A DNA stretch of 50,702 bases. Origin: M2408 sp044348665 (lineage in GTDB: Bacteria > Bacteroidota > Bacteroidia > Flavobacteriales_D > Crocinitomicaceae). The stretch covers positions 1-50,702 of the forward strand of contig JBIKSI010000002.1 of assembly GCA_044348665.1 (NCBI GenBank), given 5' to 3'. The stretch's first letter is position 1. The number at the start of each line of letters is the position of its first letter. The notes under the pieces are model-generated. The model saw nothing but the letters and a program-made list of their open reading frames with translations. It ran no database searches and was not told the DNA's origin. Made by a program: the position numbers and the translations under genes. Positions 7,928 through 16,298 of the stretch are shown here, in pieces.

Positions 7928-8944
7928 TTACTTTTTAATAAATTTCAAATTAGCCCTTGTCCCTTTTTGGATGTTTTGATTTGCCAATTTTCCAATAAAT
8001 TCAGCTTTAAATTTAGGATGTAATCCAAATCCAGGACGAATAGATCGAATGTTTTTCTCTGTGAATAGATCACCTTCTTTGATATCTTCACAAACATATA
8101 ATGAGCGAGAAAAAGCTTTACCAGACTTTTGCTTTTCAGTTAATTCATACGTTTCAACACCTATCGCTTTTTCAGCTTCTCTTACTGATTTAACCATTAA
8201 AGTAAATTCTTCTTCATTTAGAGAAAAACTTGCATCTGGCCCTCCAATTTCCCGGTCTAAAATGAAGTGTTTCTCTATAACAGTAGCACCCAAAGCAACG
8301 GAAACTACTGGCAAAGTAATACCCAAAGTATGATCTGACAATCCAACTTTTACTCCAAAATCATTCTTGATTTTTTGCATCATTACCAAATTTGCTTCCT
8401 CAATAGGCGCAGGATAGGAAGATGTACACTTCAATATGGTAATATCATTGTTTCCAACGTTCCTGCATGTATTTATTGCTAATTTAATATCTTCATAATC
8501 AGCAATACCAGTCGAAATAATCATTGGTTTCCCTTTAGATGCCGCATACTCAATTAATGGAATATCGGTGATTTCAAAAGAAGCAATTTTATAAATAGGA
8601 TTATTTAATTTTTCTAAAAAATCAATTGCGGAAAAATCAAAAGGTGATGAAAAACAAACTAATCCTTCATTTCTGGCACAATCGAATAACTCTTCATGCC
8701 ATTCCCAAGGAGTATATGCCTCTTGATATAAATCATGTAAAGTTTTTCCATCCCAAATCGTGCCTGATTTAATCAAAAAATCTTCTTTATCCGAGTTAAT
8801 TGTAATCGTATCCGCAGTATAAGTTTGTAATTTTATTGCATCAGCACCACACCTTTTTGCGGCTTGAATGGTTTTCAATGCATTATCTAAACTTCCGTTG
8901 TGATTTGCTGATAACTCAGCGATAATAAAAACTTCATTTTTCAT
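7928..8944 (-). CDS. pseI: Pseudaminic acid synthase
   Basis: This NeuB-family enzyme condenses a 6-deoxy-diacetamido hexose with phosphoenolpyruvate to give pseudaminic acid. The N-terminal TIM barrel begins FIIAELSANHNGS and continues DAIKLQTYTADTITI.SDKEDF, a pattern typical of PseI. GLSDHTLG and the metal/PEP region EKHFILDREIGGPDASFSL follow. The C-terminus (about residues 280-338) is the SAF, antifreeze-like domain. I take the ATG at 8944 (338 residues) instead of a TTG one codon earlier. The start overlaps the end of the formyltransferase gene by 11 bases, so translation is probably coupled. Confidence 0.92.
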   Translation of the reverse strand: MKNEVFIIAELSANHNGSLDNALKTIQAAKRCGADAIKLQTYTADTITINSDKEDFLIKSGTIWDGKTLHDLYQEAYTPWEWHEELFDCARNEGLVCFSSPFDFSAIDFLEKLNNPIYKIASFEITDIPLIEYAASKGKPMIISTGIADYEDIKLAINTCRNVGNNDITILKCTSSYPAPIEEANLVMMQKIKNDFGVKVGLSDHTLGITLPVVSVALGATVIEKHFILDREIGGPDASFSLNEEEFTLMVKSVREAEKAIGVETYELTEKQKSGKAFSRSLYVCEDIKEGDLFTEKNIRSIRPGFGLHPKFKAEFIGKLANQNIQKGTRANLKFIKK

Positions 8945-9806
8945 CAAAAGTACTGTTTAATTTGAACTGTTTCTTATCAAAATTTCTAATAGTTATTAGT
9001 TCAATCGCTCCATTAGGCGTTTTTATAATAGGGTTATTTTCTAAATTTAATATTGTTCCATTTATTTGATTGTCGGAAAATCCAAAATTACAAAATTTCA
9101 CTTTATCAATAATTATTTTTTCACCATTATAAAAGGAAAACGCTCCAGGATAAGGATATGAAAGTGCTCTCACCCAATTATAAATCTGTTCTTTTTGCCA
9201 ATTCCAATTAATTAATCCGTCTTCTGGAGTTCTTTTGCTAAAATAAGTTGCTAAAGTATGATTCTGTTTTATTCTGCTTATCTTTTTGCTTTCAAATTTT
9301 ACAATTACTTTTTTTAACAATTCATAATAATACAAATTAAAAACGTTTAATAAATCTTGCCCTGTAAAATCATAATCTATAGGGATTTCAATTTGTTCAA
9401 TAATATCACCAGTATCACAATTCTCGTCAATAAAGTGTGCTGTTATACCTGTTTTTACTTCATTATTAATTATAGCCCAGACATGTGGTGTTCTACCCCG
9501 ATACTTAGGCAATAAAGAACCATGTATATTTACAATGTTATTATTAAGATAGTTAATTATATCGTTATCAATCAAAAACAAATAATTTATAGATAATACA
9601 AGATCAAGTTGAATATTTTTCATGAAATCGAATCCCTTTCCATCTCTTGGATTTCCCACAAAAAGTGGAATATCTAAATTTTGACAAAAATTAATAATAT
9701 TTTGGGATTTTTTATCAGTCAACACACAATTAATTGCTTTCTCTGAATGTATTTTTTTTAAACAATCAAATCCCAAGTTACCACTACATAATACACCTAT
9801 TTGCAT
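8934..9806 (-). CDS. Formyltransferase-family protein (sugar N-formyltransferase-like)
   Basis: The 290-residue protein carries the formyl_trans_N catalytic set: Asn93 and His95 in NIHGSLLPKYRG and Asp131 in CDTGD, matching Asn106/His108/Asp144 of E. coli methionyl-tRNA formyltransferase. A shorter C-terminal domain follows. It should use N10-formyltetrahydrofolate to formylate an amine. Its place between a GNAT and pseI, with overlaps on both sides, argues for formylation of an amino-sugar or nonulosonic-acid precursor rather than initiator tRNA. The family is firm and the substrate inferred. Confidence 0.82.
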   Translation of the reverse strand: MQIGVLCSGNLGFDCLKKIHSEKAINCVLTDKKSQNIINFCQNLDIPLFVGNPRDGKGFDFMKNIQLDLVLSINYLFLIDNDIINYLNNNIVNIHGSLLPKYRGRTPHVWAIINNEVKTGITAHFIDENCDTGDIIEQIEIPIDYDFTGQDLLNVFNLYYYELLKKVIVKFESKKISRIKQNHTLATYFSKRTPEDGLINWNWQKEQIYNWVRALSYPYPGAFSFYNGEKIIIDKVKFCNFGFSDNQINGTILNLENNPIIKTPNGAIELITIRNFDKKQFKLNSTFDEK

Positions 9807-10360
9807 TACTTATTAATTTTACTGTAAATTAAAACATCAATAAATTTATTTTCAAATAAACAATGTTCTTTCAATTTTGCCTCCCATTTAAAATCACTTT
9901 TTTCAATCGCTTCATACAAGTGAGGTCTTAAATCAAACGCATAAACAAAAATTTTATGAAATTTCAACTGATCAAAAGCAACTTTTTCGATTAAAGATAA
10001 AAAATTAAACCAATGAAAATCGAAATAATTCTTTTCAAGAATAGTATTCATAATGAAGGAAATTTCTGCATTTTTATCAATCCAATTGATGTGCACTAAA
10101 CCTCCATAGCCAATACAAATATCATTTTCTAAATAGGAAAACAATAATTGATTCGGTTTTTCTTGTTTAAATAAGCTTGAAACTACCGTTGAGAAATAGG
10201 TTTCCTGATCCTCCTTAGATAATAACTTCTCCTGTCTTAAATGATAAATCTGTTCATTTCTCCAGCGCATTATGTCATATTTATCCTCATCGCGAATTGG
10301 AACAATTTTAAAATTATCAGAAAAAAATTGATTTGAATCTAGACATAAATACTTACTCAT
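9806..10360 (-). CDS. GNAT N-acetyltransferase, PseH-like
   Basis: The 184-residue GNAT has a RWRNEQIYHLRQ segment near residue 30 followed by LLSKEDQETYF, and a central WIDKNAEISFIMN strand. The order matches PseH-type enzymes that acetylate the 4-amino group of UDP-4-amino-4,6-dideoxy-AltNAc. The gene follows pseB and precedes the formyltransferase and pseI, fitting the third step of the pseudaminic pathway. I use the ATG at 10360; a TTG lies one codon earlier. The junction with pseB reads TGATG, so stop and start share one base. PseH function is likely but not proven. Confidence 0.75.
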   Translation of the reverse strand: MSKYLCLDSNQFFSDNFKIVPIRDEDKYDIMRWRNEQIYHLRQEKLLSKEDQETYFSTVVSSLFKQEKPNQLLFSYLENDICIGYGGLVHINWIDKNAEISFIMNTILEKNYFDFHWFNFLSLIEKVAFDQLKFHKIFVYAFDLRPHLYEAIEKSDFKWEAKLKEHCLFENKFIDVLIYSKINK

Positions 10361-11355
10361 CAAAGTAGATTTTCTTTTATAAGTTCGGAAATTTCTTCCA
10401 CATTTAAGAACACTTTATTATCAAGAGAATTATAGGAAAATCCTTGTTTTACAGGTTCTGCTTTGAATTTTAAAATAAAATCATTTAATCTCCAATTTGT
10501 TACCTGTGGCAATATAACATAATAATTACCTAAATCATAAGTTGTAAATGAGTCTGAAGCCGTAATCATTTCTTCATGTATTTTTTCTCCGGGACGAATA
10601 CCAACAACTTTATGTTCACATTCAGGACCAATTGCTTTTGCAACATCTGTAATTTTATAGGATGGGATTTTTGGAACATATAATTCTCCACCCCATGCAT
10701 TTTCCAGTGCAAAAAGAACCATTTCCACACCTTCTGAGAGACTGATGTTGAAGCGTGTCATATTTGGATCTGTTATTGGAAGAACACCCGTTTTTTTTCT
10801 ATCCATAAAAAAAGGCATAACTGACCCATTGGATCCCATCACATTGCCGTACCTCACAACAGAAAAGTTAATATCTTTAGTTCCTTTAATGTTATTAGCT
10901 GCAATAAACAGTTTATCTGAAGTTAATTTGGTTGCTCCATACAAATTTATTGGTGCGCAAGCCTTATCAGTGGAAAGAGCAACAACACGCGTGACATCCG
11001 TTTCAAGACATGCATTTATCAAGTTTTCAGCCCCACCAATATTTGTTTTCACACATTCATCTGGATTGTACTCAGCAATATGTACATGTTTCATAGCCGC
11101 TGCATGGATCACGTAATCAATACCATGAAGCGCTCTTTTTAAGCGATGAAAATCACGCACATCTCCAATAAAATAGCGCATAGCAGGAAATTCTGAATCA
11201 GAAAACTCTTGTGCCATTTGAAATTGTTTTTGCTCATCCCTTGAAAAAATTACTAAACGTCTAACATGTGGCCATCTTTTTAAAATTGTTTTCACTAATT
11301 CTTTCCCCAAAGAACCTGTACCACCCGTAATTAATATTGATTTATTATTAAGCAT
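10360..11355 (-). CDS. pseB: UDP-N-acetylglucosamine 4,6-dehydratase (inverting)
   Basis: This 331-residue short-chain dehydrogenase-like protein matches PseB/FlaA1. It has the NADP-binding motif TGGTGSLG at residues 10-17. The catalytic Thr129-Asp130-Lys131 lies in LSTDKACAPINLYG, followed by Tyr139 and Lys143 (YGATK). It removes water from UDP-GlcNAc and inverts C5, the first step of pseudaminic acid synthesis. It has no membrane domain, unlike WbpM-type dehydratases. The block RPGEKIHEEMI near the C-terminus is also typical. It heads the run of nonulosonic-acid genes, 10 bases after the broken methyltransferase. Confidence 0.92.
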   Translation of the reverse strand: MLNNKSILITGGTGSLGKELVKTILKRWPHVRRLVIFSRDEQKQFQMAQEFSDSEFPAMRYFIGDVRDFHRLKRALHGIDYVIHAAAMKHVHIAEYNPDECVKTNIGGAENLINACLETDVTRVVALSTDKACAPINLYGATKLTSDKLFIAANNIKGTKDINFSVVRYGNVMGSNGSVMPFFMDRKKTGVLPITDPNMTRFNISLSEGVEMVLFALENAWGGELYVPKIPSYKITDVAKAIGPECEHKVVGIRPGEKIHEEMITASDSFTTYDLGNYYVILPQVTNWRLNDFILKFKAEPVKQGFSYNSLDNKVFLNVEEISELIKENLL

Positions 11356-11365
11356 GCTTCAAAAA

Positions 11366-12247
11366 TTATTTTTTTATAAAATCCCCTTTTAGTGTCGAAC
11401 CAACATTAAAAAATGTAAAAATAAAATCAATTGTGTTTTTTACAAAGGTAAGAAAAATACTATTATCCATTTTTTTTCGTAGTTTTTCATCTGAAGAGGT
11501 TTCAGCTACATATTTCTCTTCTGAAATTCCTTTGGATGTTCTTAATCTTGTCAAACTAATTCCGGTAGATAAAAATTTTACATTTACAAAATTATGATTT
11601 TTAAACAAGAATATCAAAGTTTTCTTTGTAAAATAAGTCAAATGCTCTGGATAACCAATAATATTATATTTTGACTTTAAATAATATCTTAACAAGCCAT
11701 TAAAGTTAGGCGTTGTGCAATAAAAAAGCCCCCCTTTCCTTAATAAATGATGAAATTTTTCAACCTCCTCATTTTGATTATTTATATGTTCAAGCACTTC
11801 AAAAGAGGTTATTACATCAAATTCTTCTTTATAGTTAGCAACATCAAGTTTGCCCTCATGCATTTTAATACCTTTATCAGTGCAAATTTTAATTGCTGTT
11901 TCTTAATATTCAGTTCCATAAACATCCCAACCTCTTTCTTTTGCAATTGTTAGAAAAAATCCAACACCACATCCAACATCTAAAAGTTTATTTGTTTTTC
12001 TATATTTTTCAAATTCATCCAACAATAAATTATATTTCTTTATTGTAATTGGTGAGAAATAATTTTCTGTTCCATATGCATATTCTTTATAGTGCTCATG
12101 CAACTCTTGTTCTGTTGGTATTTTGTCGATAAAAACAAACTGACAAGATCTGCATTTCACCAATGAATGTTCTTCGTAACCTGATAAAAGGCTAAATTCT
12201 TTAGAACCACACAGAATACATTTTTTATGCTTGTTAACATTCATCAT
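11366..12247 (-). pseudogene. Class I SAM methyltransferase interrupted by an in-frame stop
   Basis: Two reading frames, 11903-12247 and 11366-11863, are the same frame separated by one TAA at 11903-11905. Reading through gives about 293 residues. They comprise an N-terminal zinc-ribbon-like part (CILC near residue 10, CRSC near residue 33), the SAM motif LLDVGCGVGFF, then GTEY-stop-ETAIKICTDKGIKMHEGKLD, and later FDVITSFEVLEHI. Relatives usually have a small residue such as Ser after GTEY, so a single TCA to TAA change would explain the stop. It is either a recent nonsense mutation or a sequencing error. An ATG at 11863 could restart translation, but that product lacks the SAM site. It lies 2 bases after the membrane-protein gene. 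Confidence 0.85.
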
Positions 12248-12249
12248 CG

Positions 12250-13584
12250 TTAAGTGTTTTTTATCATATTCGAATTTAATTGCTTCGATACAAAGAAAAG
12301 CAAAAAAGCCAACAAAGCAACCAATGGTATTTTAAATCTTACCAAGGCCCCAAAATTAAAAGCTGAAATCCCGATTGTAAAAGCAAATAATAAAACAAAT
12401 ATAGCAGCACCTAAAAGAAATTCATTACTTCTAATAATCTTAAACAGTTTAAATTTACTTTTAATTAAAACAAAAATAAAAAACAAGAAAAAAAAGGTAC
12501 TTTCAAGTGCAGTTAGTAAGGAGAAAAAGGTCTTTGATTCCCAAATATAGGGCCTAAACAAAGAAACATTTACCGCTGCGGGAAACTTTTTCAATAATCC
12601 TAATTGCGTGTATTCAATTTCACCTAAATCATAAACTGACCCACCAAGCTCTTTATGCCAAGTATGAAACCCTTCAATTGTTTTATATAACTTTTGAGTG
12701 TTATATTCTGCGGAGGAATCAATTAAAAATATCGAGCCAAAATACAGTAAGAATGAAAAAATGATAAGCAAGTAAGGCAAAATTAAAAATTTTGCAACTG
12801 GATTTTCACTTTTATTAATAATTTTAAAAAAAACTGTAATGAAAACCCATGGTAAAAAACAAATTAAAATATAGGGTTTTAATTCTAGTAATACAATAGA
12901 TGGAATAATTGAAAGAGCAATGGCTTTTAGAGGTGGAAAATTTTTATAAACGGATTTATATAATAGATAGCACAAAATACTAAATGAAAATAAAGTGAAT
13001 GTATCTTTTAATAATCCACCTCCCCAAAGAATCAAACTAGGCATCAAGAAATTTATCCGAAAAATTTGCTTTTCAAACTTAGGTAATATTTCATTCATAA
13101 TTCGACTCAAGAATATAGCTCCAAAAAAAGAAATTAAAGAACAAAAAAAGGTTGTACCTAAATAAGTATTAAAACCCAAAAAAGCCAACAATGAGGAAAT
13201 CTTTAACATAAACCATTCCTCTGAAGATGTACCAGTTCCAATATTTATTACCTCATCCAAAACAATTACATTATATTCATCAAAACTTGAAAACATCAAC
13301 TTAAAATAAATTTCAGGATCCGTAATTATCAATTCATTAAGTTGGGTAATACCAATGAAATACAAGATTGTATCACCTCCTTTGTAATAATAAATATAAA
13401 CTAAAGCAAAAAACAAGCCCCCTATTACCTTTACGAAATATCCTTGCAATAAATATTTATTTTTCGGATAATCATGGTAGGATTTGTAAAAAAAAATGGC
13501 AACTGCTCCAATAAAAACATAAAACAACCACAAAAGTAATTCGTACCATTCTATTCCAACTTGAAAAAGAGCTAGTTTTGACAT
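12250..13584 (-). CDS. Polytopic membrane protein, uncharacterised
   Basis: The 444-residue protein has roughly ten hydrophobic segments and no recognised catalytic domain. Visible blocks are FLMPSLILWGGGLLKD, LKPYILICFLPWVF, NVSLFRPYIWES and, near the C-terminus, GALVRFKIPLVALL. The same blocks occur in the same order in the membrane protein at 25158-26660, so the two are distant paralogs. Its place between galE and the pseudaminic genes suggests a role in glycan assembly or export, for example polymerase- or flippase-like, but that is only context. It follows galE directly with no spacer. Confidence 0.75.
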   Translation of the reverse strand: MSKLALFQVGIEWYELLLWLFYVFIGAVAIFFYKSYHDYPKNKYLLQGYFVKVIGGLFFALVYIYYYKGGDTILYFIGITQLNELIITDPEIYFKLMFSSFDEYNVIVLDEVINIGTGTSSEEWFMLKISSLLAFLGFNTYLGTTFFCSLISFFGAIFLSRIMNEILPKFEKQIFRINFLMPSLILWGGGLLKDTFTLFSFSILCYLLYKSVYKNFPPLKAIALSIIPSIVLLELKPYILICFLPWVFITVFFKIINKSENPVAKFLILPYLLIIFSFLLYFGSIFLIDSSAEYNTQKLYKTIEGFHTWHKELGGSVYDLGEIEYTQLGLLKKFPAAVNVSLFRPYIWESKTFFSLLTALESTFFFLFFIFVLIKSKFKLFKIIRSNEFLLGAAIFVLLFAFTIGISAFNFGALVRFKIPLVALLAFLLFFVSKQLNSNMIKNT

Positions 13585-14607
13585 TTACTTTTTACAATTG
13601 ATTTCCCAATTCCAAGCACTACCCATCATTTCATCCAGTGAATGCTTAGGGTTCCAACCTAAAATCTCTTGTGACTTTTTTGTTATTGTGTAAATTCCAT
13701 CTACATCTCCATCTCTTCTCGGACCAACTTTATAATTTAGTTTTTGACCCGAAACTCGTTCAAATGATTCGATTGCCTCAAAAACACTCACACCATTTCC
13801 TGTACCCAAATTAATAATATCGAAGTTACATGCTTGTTTTTCATTAAACAAAAATTCTAATGCCAAAATATGAGCATCAGCGATGTCTGACACATGAACA
13901 TAATCACGGATACATGAACCATCTCGGGTATCATAATCTGTTCCATGGACAAACATTTCTTGTCTTTTACCAATAGCTGTGCGCGTAATCACAGGTACCA
14001 AACTTGTTGGTGGATTAATTGGGTCTTCCCCATTTAAACCAGAAACATGAGCTCCCGCTGGATTAAAATACCGCAGGGCAATCACTTTCAGTTCAGGATG
14101 AATTGCAGTATAATCCGTTAATATCTGCTCACCGATTTGTTTGGTGTAAGCATAAGGACTAATCGCTTTGTTTAATGGAGTTTTCTCTGAAACAGGCAAT
14201 TCTTCGATATTCCCATAAACAGAGCAAGAAGATGAAAAAATAAGATTATTAACCTTAAATTTTACACTCAATTCTAAAACATTGAGCAAGGAATTGATAT
14301 TGTTGTGGTAATATTTATGTGGGTTTGAAACGGATTCTGGTACTGCCTTAAATGCAGCAAAATGTATAATTCCGGAAATTCCCTTTTCAATCTGAAATAT
14401 TTTTTCAGTCTCTGCAAAATCACATAAATCTACAGCATAAAATTTCACTTTTTTCCCTGTGATTTTTTCGATTCGATCATAGGTCTTTTCTGAAGAATTT
14501 GAAAAATTATCTATCGAAATGACCTCATAATTGGTGTTTTCTAATAATTCTATAATGGTATGTGAACCAATGTATCCTGCTCCACCTGTGACAATAATTT
14601 TGCTCAT
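13585..14607 (-). CDS. galE: UDP-glucose 4-epimerase
   Basis: The 340-residue protein has the NAD-binding motif GGAGYIGS (residues 8-15), a Ser-rich catalytic strand FSSSCSVYG (about 124-132) and the Tyr152/Lys156 pair in PYAYTK. RYFNPAGAH and RDYVHVSD are typical of GalE. It interconverts UDP-glucose and UDP-galactose, and some members act on UDP-GlcNAc, supplying precursors to the glycan cluster it precedes. It is the first gene of the leftward cluster, 117 bases beyond the rlmH stop. The length is normal. Confidence 0.93.
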   Translation of the reverse strand: MSKIIVTGGAGYIGSHTIIELLENTNYEVISIDNFSNSSEKTYDRIEKITGKKVKFYAVDLCDFAETEKIFQIEKGISGIIHFAAFKAVPESVSNPHKYYHNNINSLLNVLELSVKFKVNNLIFSSSCSVYGNIEELPVSEKTPLNKAISPYAYTKQIGEQILTDYTAIHPELKVIALRYFNPAGAHVSGLNGEDPINPPTSLVPVITRTAIGKRQEMFVHGTDYDTRDGSCIRDYVHVSDIADAHILALEFLFNEKQACNFDIINLGTGNGVSVFEAIESFERVSGQKLNYKVGPRRDGDVDGIYTITKKSQEILGWNPKHSLDEMMGSAWNWEINCKK

Positions 14608-14724
14608 TCTTTTGTATAATAATTAGCGAAGATAGGAATTATTTTGTTTACTGGGACTCTTTTATAGCAATGTATTGAATTTTAAAAAAATTAAGCAAGT
14701 TTTCATGAGAAACACCAATAGTCT

Positions 14725-15198
14725 CTACTCATGATGATACTTCTCTCCTTTTATTATTGTAAATGCTCGGTAAAGCTGTTCCAAAAACAACATACGAATC
14801 ATTTGATGAGAAAAAGTAAGCTTTGAAAGTGAAATTTTCCCATTTGCTCTTTCATAGACGGAATTGGAAAATCCAAAAGCTCCACCGACTAAAAAAACTA
14901 ATGTGGAAGTAGAATAAATTTGATGTTTATTTAAAAATTCAGATAATCCAATCGAAGTAAATTCTTTCCCCTTATCATCCAACAAAAATACCTGATCCTC
15001 TTTTGATATGACCGCAAGAAATTTTTCGCCTTCGGCTTTTTTTATTTCATCAAAACTTAAACTTTTCTGATTTTTAATATCTTGAATTTCAACAATCTCC
15101 AAATTACAATAATGTTTCAACCGACTTCTATATTCGCTTTCACCTTCGACTAGAAATTTTTTCGAAGTTTTTCCTATGTAAATGAGTTTTATTTTCAA
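14725..15198 (-). CDS. rlmH: 23S rRNA (pseudouridine1915-N3)-methyltransferase
   Basis: The 157-residue product is a SPOUT methyltransferase. It has the usual N-terminus MKIKLIYIGKT, the LVFLVGGAFGFS SAM knot near residues 100-111, and LSKLTFSHQMIRMLFLEQLYRAFTIIKG then YHHE at the C-terminus. It methylates pseudouridine 1915 in helix 69 of 23S rRNA. The start codon is TTG at 15198: the conserved N-terminus begins exactly there and no ATG lies in frame nearby upstream. It is the downstream neighbour of the superoxide dismutase gene, with a 59-base gap that holds a palindrome. Confidence 0.94.
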   Translation of the reverse strand: MKIKLIYIGKTSKKFLVEGESEYRSRLKHYCNLEIVEIQDIKNQKSLSFDEIKKAEGEKFLAVISKEDQVFLLDDKGKEFTSIGLSEFLNKHQIYSTSTLVFLVGGAFGFSNSVYERANGKISLSKLTFSHQMIRMLFLEQLYRAFTIIKGEKYHHE

Positions 15199-15212
15199 TG
15201 CAGCAATGAATT

Positions 15213-15248
15213 GATTAGCAAATGTGTTAATTAGCTAATTAGCTAATC
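15213..15248. repeat. Palindromic AATTAGCT element between sod and rlmH
   Basis: The spacer contains TTAGCTAATTAGCTAA (15231-15246), a perfect 16-base palindrome formed by tandem AATTAGCT units. Outer arms GATTAGC (15213-15219) and GCTAATC (15242-15248) add a second possible stem. It could be a transcription-end hairpin for the sod gene or a protein site; there is no T-run to support a classical terminator. Confidence 0.5.
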
Positions 15249-15257
15249 ATCAAATTA

Positions 15258-16244
15258 TTAAATTCTATGAAAAGCCTCGTGAACTTCAAACAATTTTGCT
15301 TTTAAGATTGGATCTTTCATCTTCTTTTTCACCATCTTATGCAATTCGTTTGATAATTTCACTAGTTCATCAATGTTTTTTTTAATTTCAGGAGAATCTA
15401 ATGATTTCGGAATATTAGAAGCTTTTAAATTCACAGCATCGAGCATTAATTCGGAACTGCGTGCCTTAATCACTGATAAATCGCCATTTTCTGCTGGTTG
15501 ATAGCTTTGACCTAAGACTTTTTGAAATTCATTGTATGCTTTCCATGTGTCGATTTCTAAGTATTTAAGAAGTGAACTGTTTAATGCTTCCTCATACTTT
15601 TTTGAAACGGCTTCCCAATTGATCACATTCCAAATGGCAGCTAAATAATCTCCTCGTTTGTTTTGATATTTCAAGTAATATGCATGTTCCCATACATCGA
15701 TTCCCAAAATTGGAATTCCACGATCGGCATTGATATCCATCAAAGGATTATCTTGATTTGGAGTTGAACAAACTTGTAATTTCTTATCTGGCGTTAAAAT
15801 CAACCAAGCCCAGCCAGATCCAAATCGAGTTGTTGCTGCTTGATTCATTAACTTTTTCAAACTATCCAAACTAGTAAAATTTTTATTGATTTCCAACAAC
15901 AAAGTCTCACTAATTTTAGTGTCTTTTTGAGGAGTTAAGATTTCCCAAAAAAGTGTGTGATTATAATGTCCACCTGCATTATTTCGAATTGCATCACTTG
16001 CTCTACTGATACCTAATAAAATATCTTCCATAGTCTTGTTTTCGAACTTAGAACCTATCAAGGCCTTGTTCAAATTGGTAACATAAGCTTGATGATGCTT
16101 AAAATGATGGATTTCCATGGTTTGAGCATCGATATTCCCTTCAAGTGCTTTATAATCGTAAGCCAATTTTGGAAGTGTAAAATTTTGGGACAATGCAAAA
16201 AAAGAAAGAAAGCTTGCTAAAATACCGATGGAAAAGTTTTTCAT
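15258..16244 (-). CDS. Secreted Mn-type superoxide dismutase with C-terminal extension
   Basis: The protein has 328 residues, against about 200 for a standard SodA. Residues 1-20 are a signal peptide ending FFALSQ. The SOD domain (about 22-222) carries all four metal ligands by alignment: His46, His96, Asp183 and His187. Gly91-Gly92 in AGGHYNH and Gln164 in PNQDNP favour the manganese type over the iron type. It converts superoxide to hydrogen peroxide, here outside the cytoplasm. Residues about 223-328 form an extra helical, Lys- and Glu-rich domain ending VHEAFHRI, which I cannot assign. A -7 box lies at 16266-16273. It is monocistronic or leads into rlmH. Confidence 0.92.
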   Translation of the reverse strand: MKNFSIGILASFLSFFALSQNFTLPKLAYDYKALEGNIDAQTMEIHHFKHHQAYVTNLNKALIGSKFENKTMEDILLGISRASDAIRNNAGGHYNHTLFWEILTPQKDTKISETLLLEINKNFTSLDSLKKLMNQAATTRFGSGWAWLILTPDKKLQVCSTPNQDNPLMDINADRGIPILGIDVWEHAYYLKYQNKRGDYLAAIWNVINWEAVSKKYEEALNSSLLKYLEIDTWKAYNEFQKVLGQSYQPAENGDLSVIKARSSELMLDAVNLKASNIPKSLDSPEIKKNIDELVKLSNELHKMVKKKMKDPILKAKLFEVHEAFHRI

Positions 16245-16265
16245 TTTTATAAAATTAGTATGTTA

Positions 16266-16273
16266 CAAAGTTA
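16266..16273 (-). promoter_or_regulatory. -7 box of the superoxide dismutase gene
   Basis: On the minus strand the sequence is TAACTTTG, matching the Bacteroidota TAnnTTTG consensus. It is 21 bases before the ATG. No convincing -33 TTTG is at the usual spacing. Confidence 0.55.
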
Positions 16274-16298
16274 CACAATTCTTAATTCAAAGCAAGAT

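Noticed and set aside
8934..9806. Methionyl-tRNA formyltransferase (fmt)
   Set aside because: The catalytic set fits, but the C-terminal part is short and the gene is embedded among nonulosonic-acid genes with overlaps on both sides.
11366..11863. Independent short methyltransferase gene starting at ATG 11863
   Set aside because: It lacks the SAM-binding motif, and the sequence upstream continues in the same frame through a single stop codon, so it is the 3' half of one broken gene.
12254..12550. Plus-strand ORF opposite the membrane-protein gene
   Set aside because: It is Lys/Asn-rich antisense to a clear polytopic protein, a by-product of its base composition.
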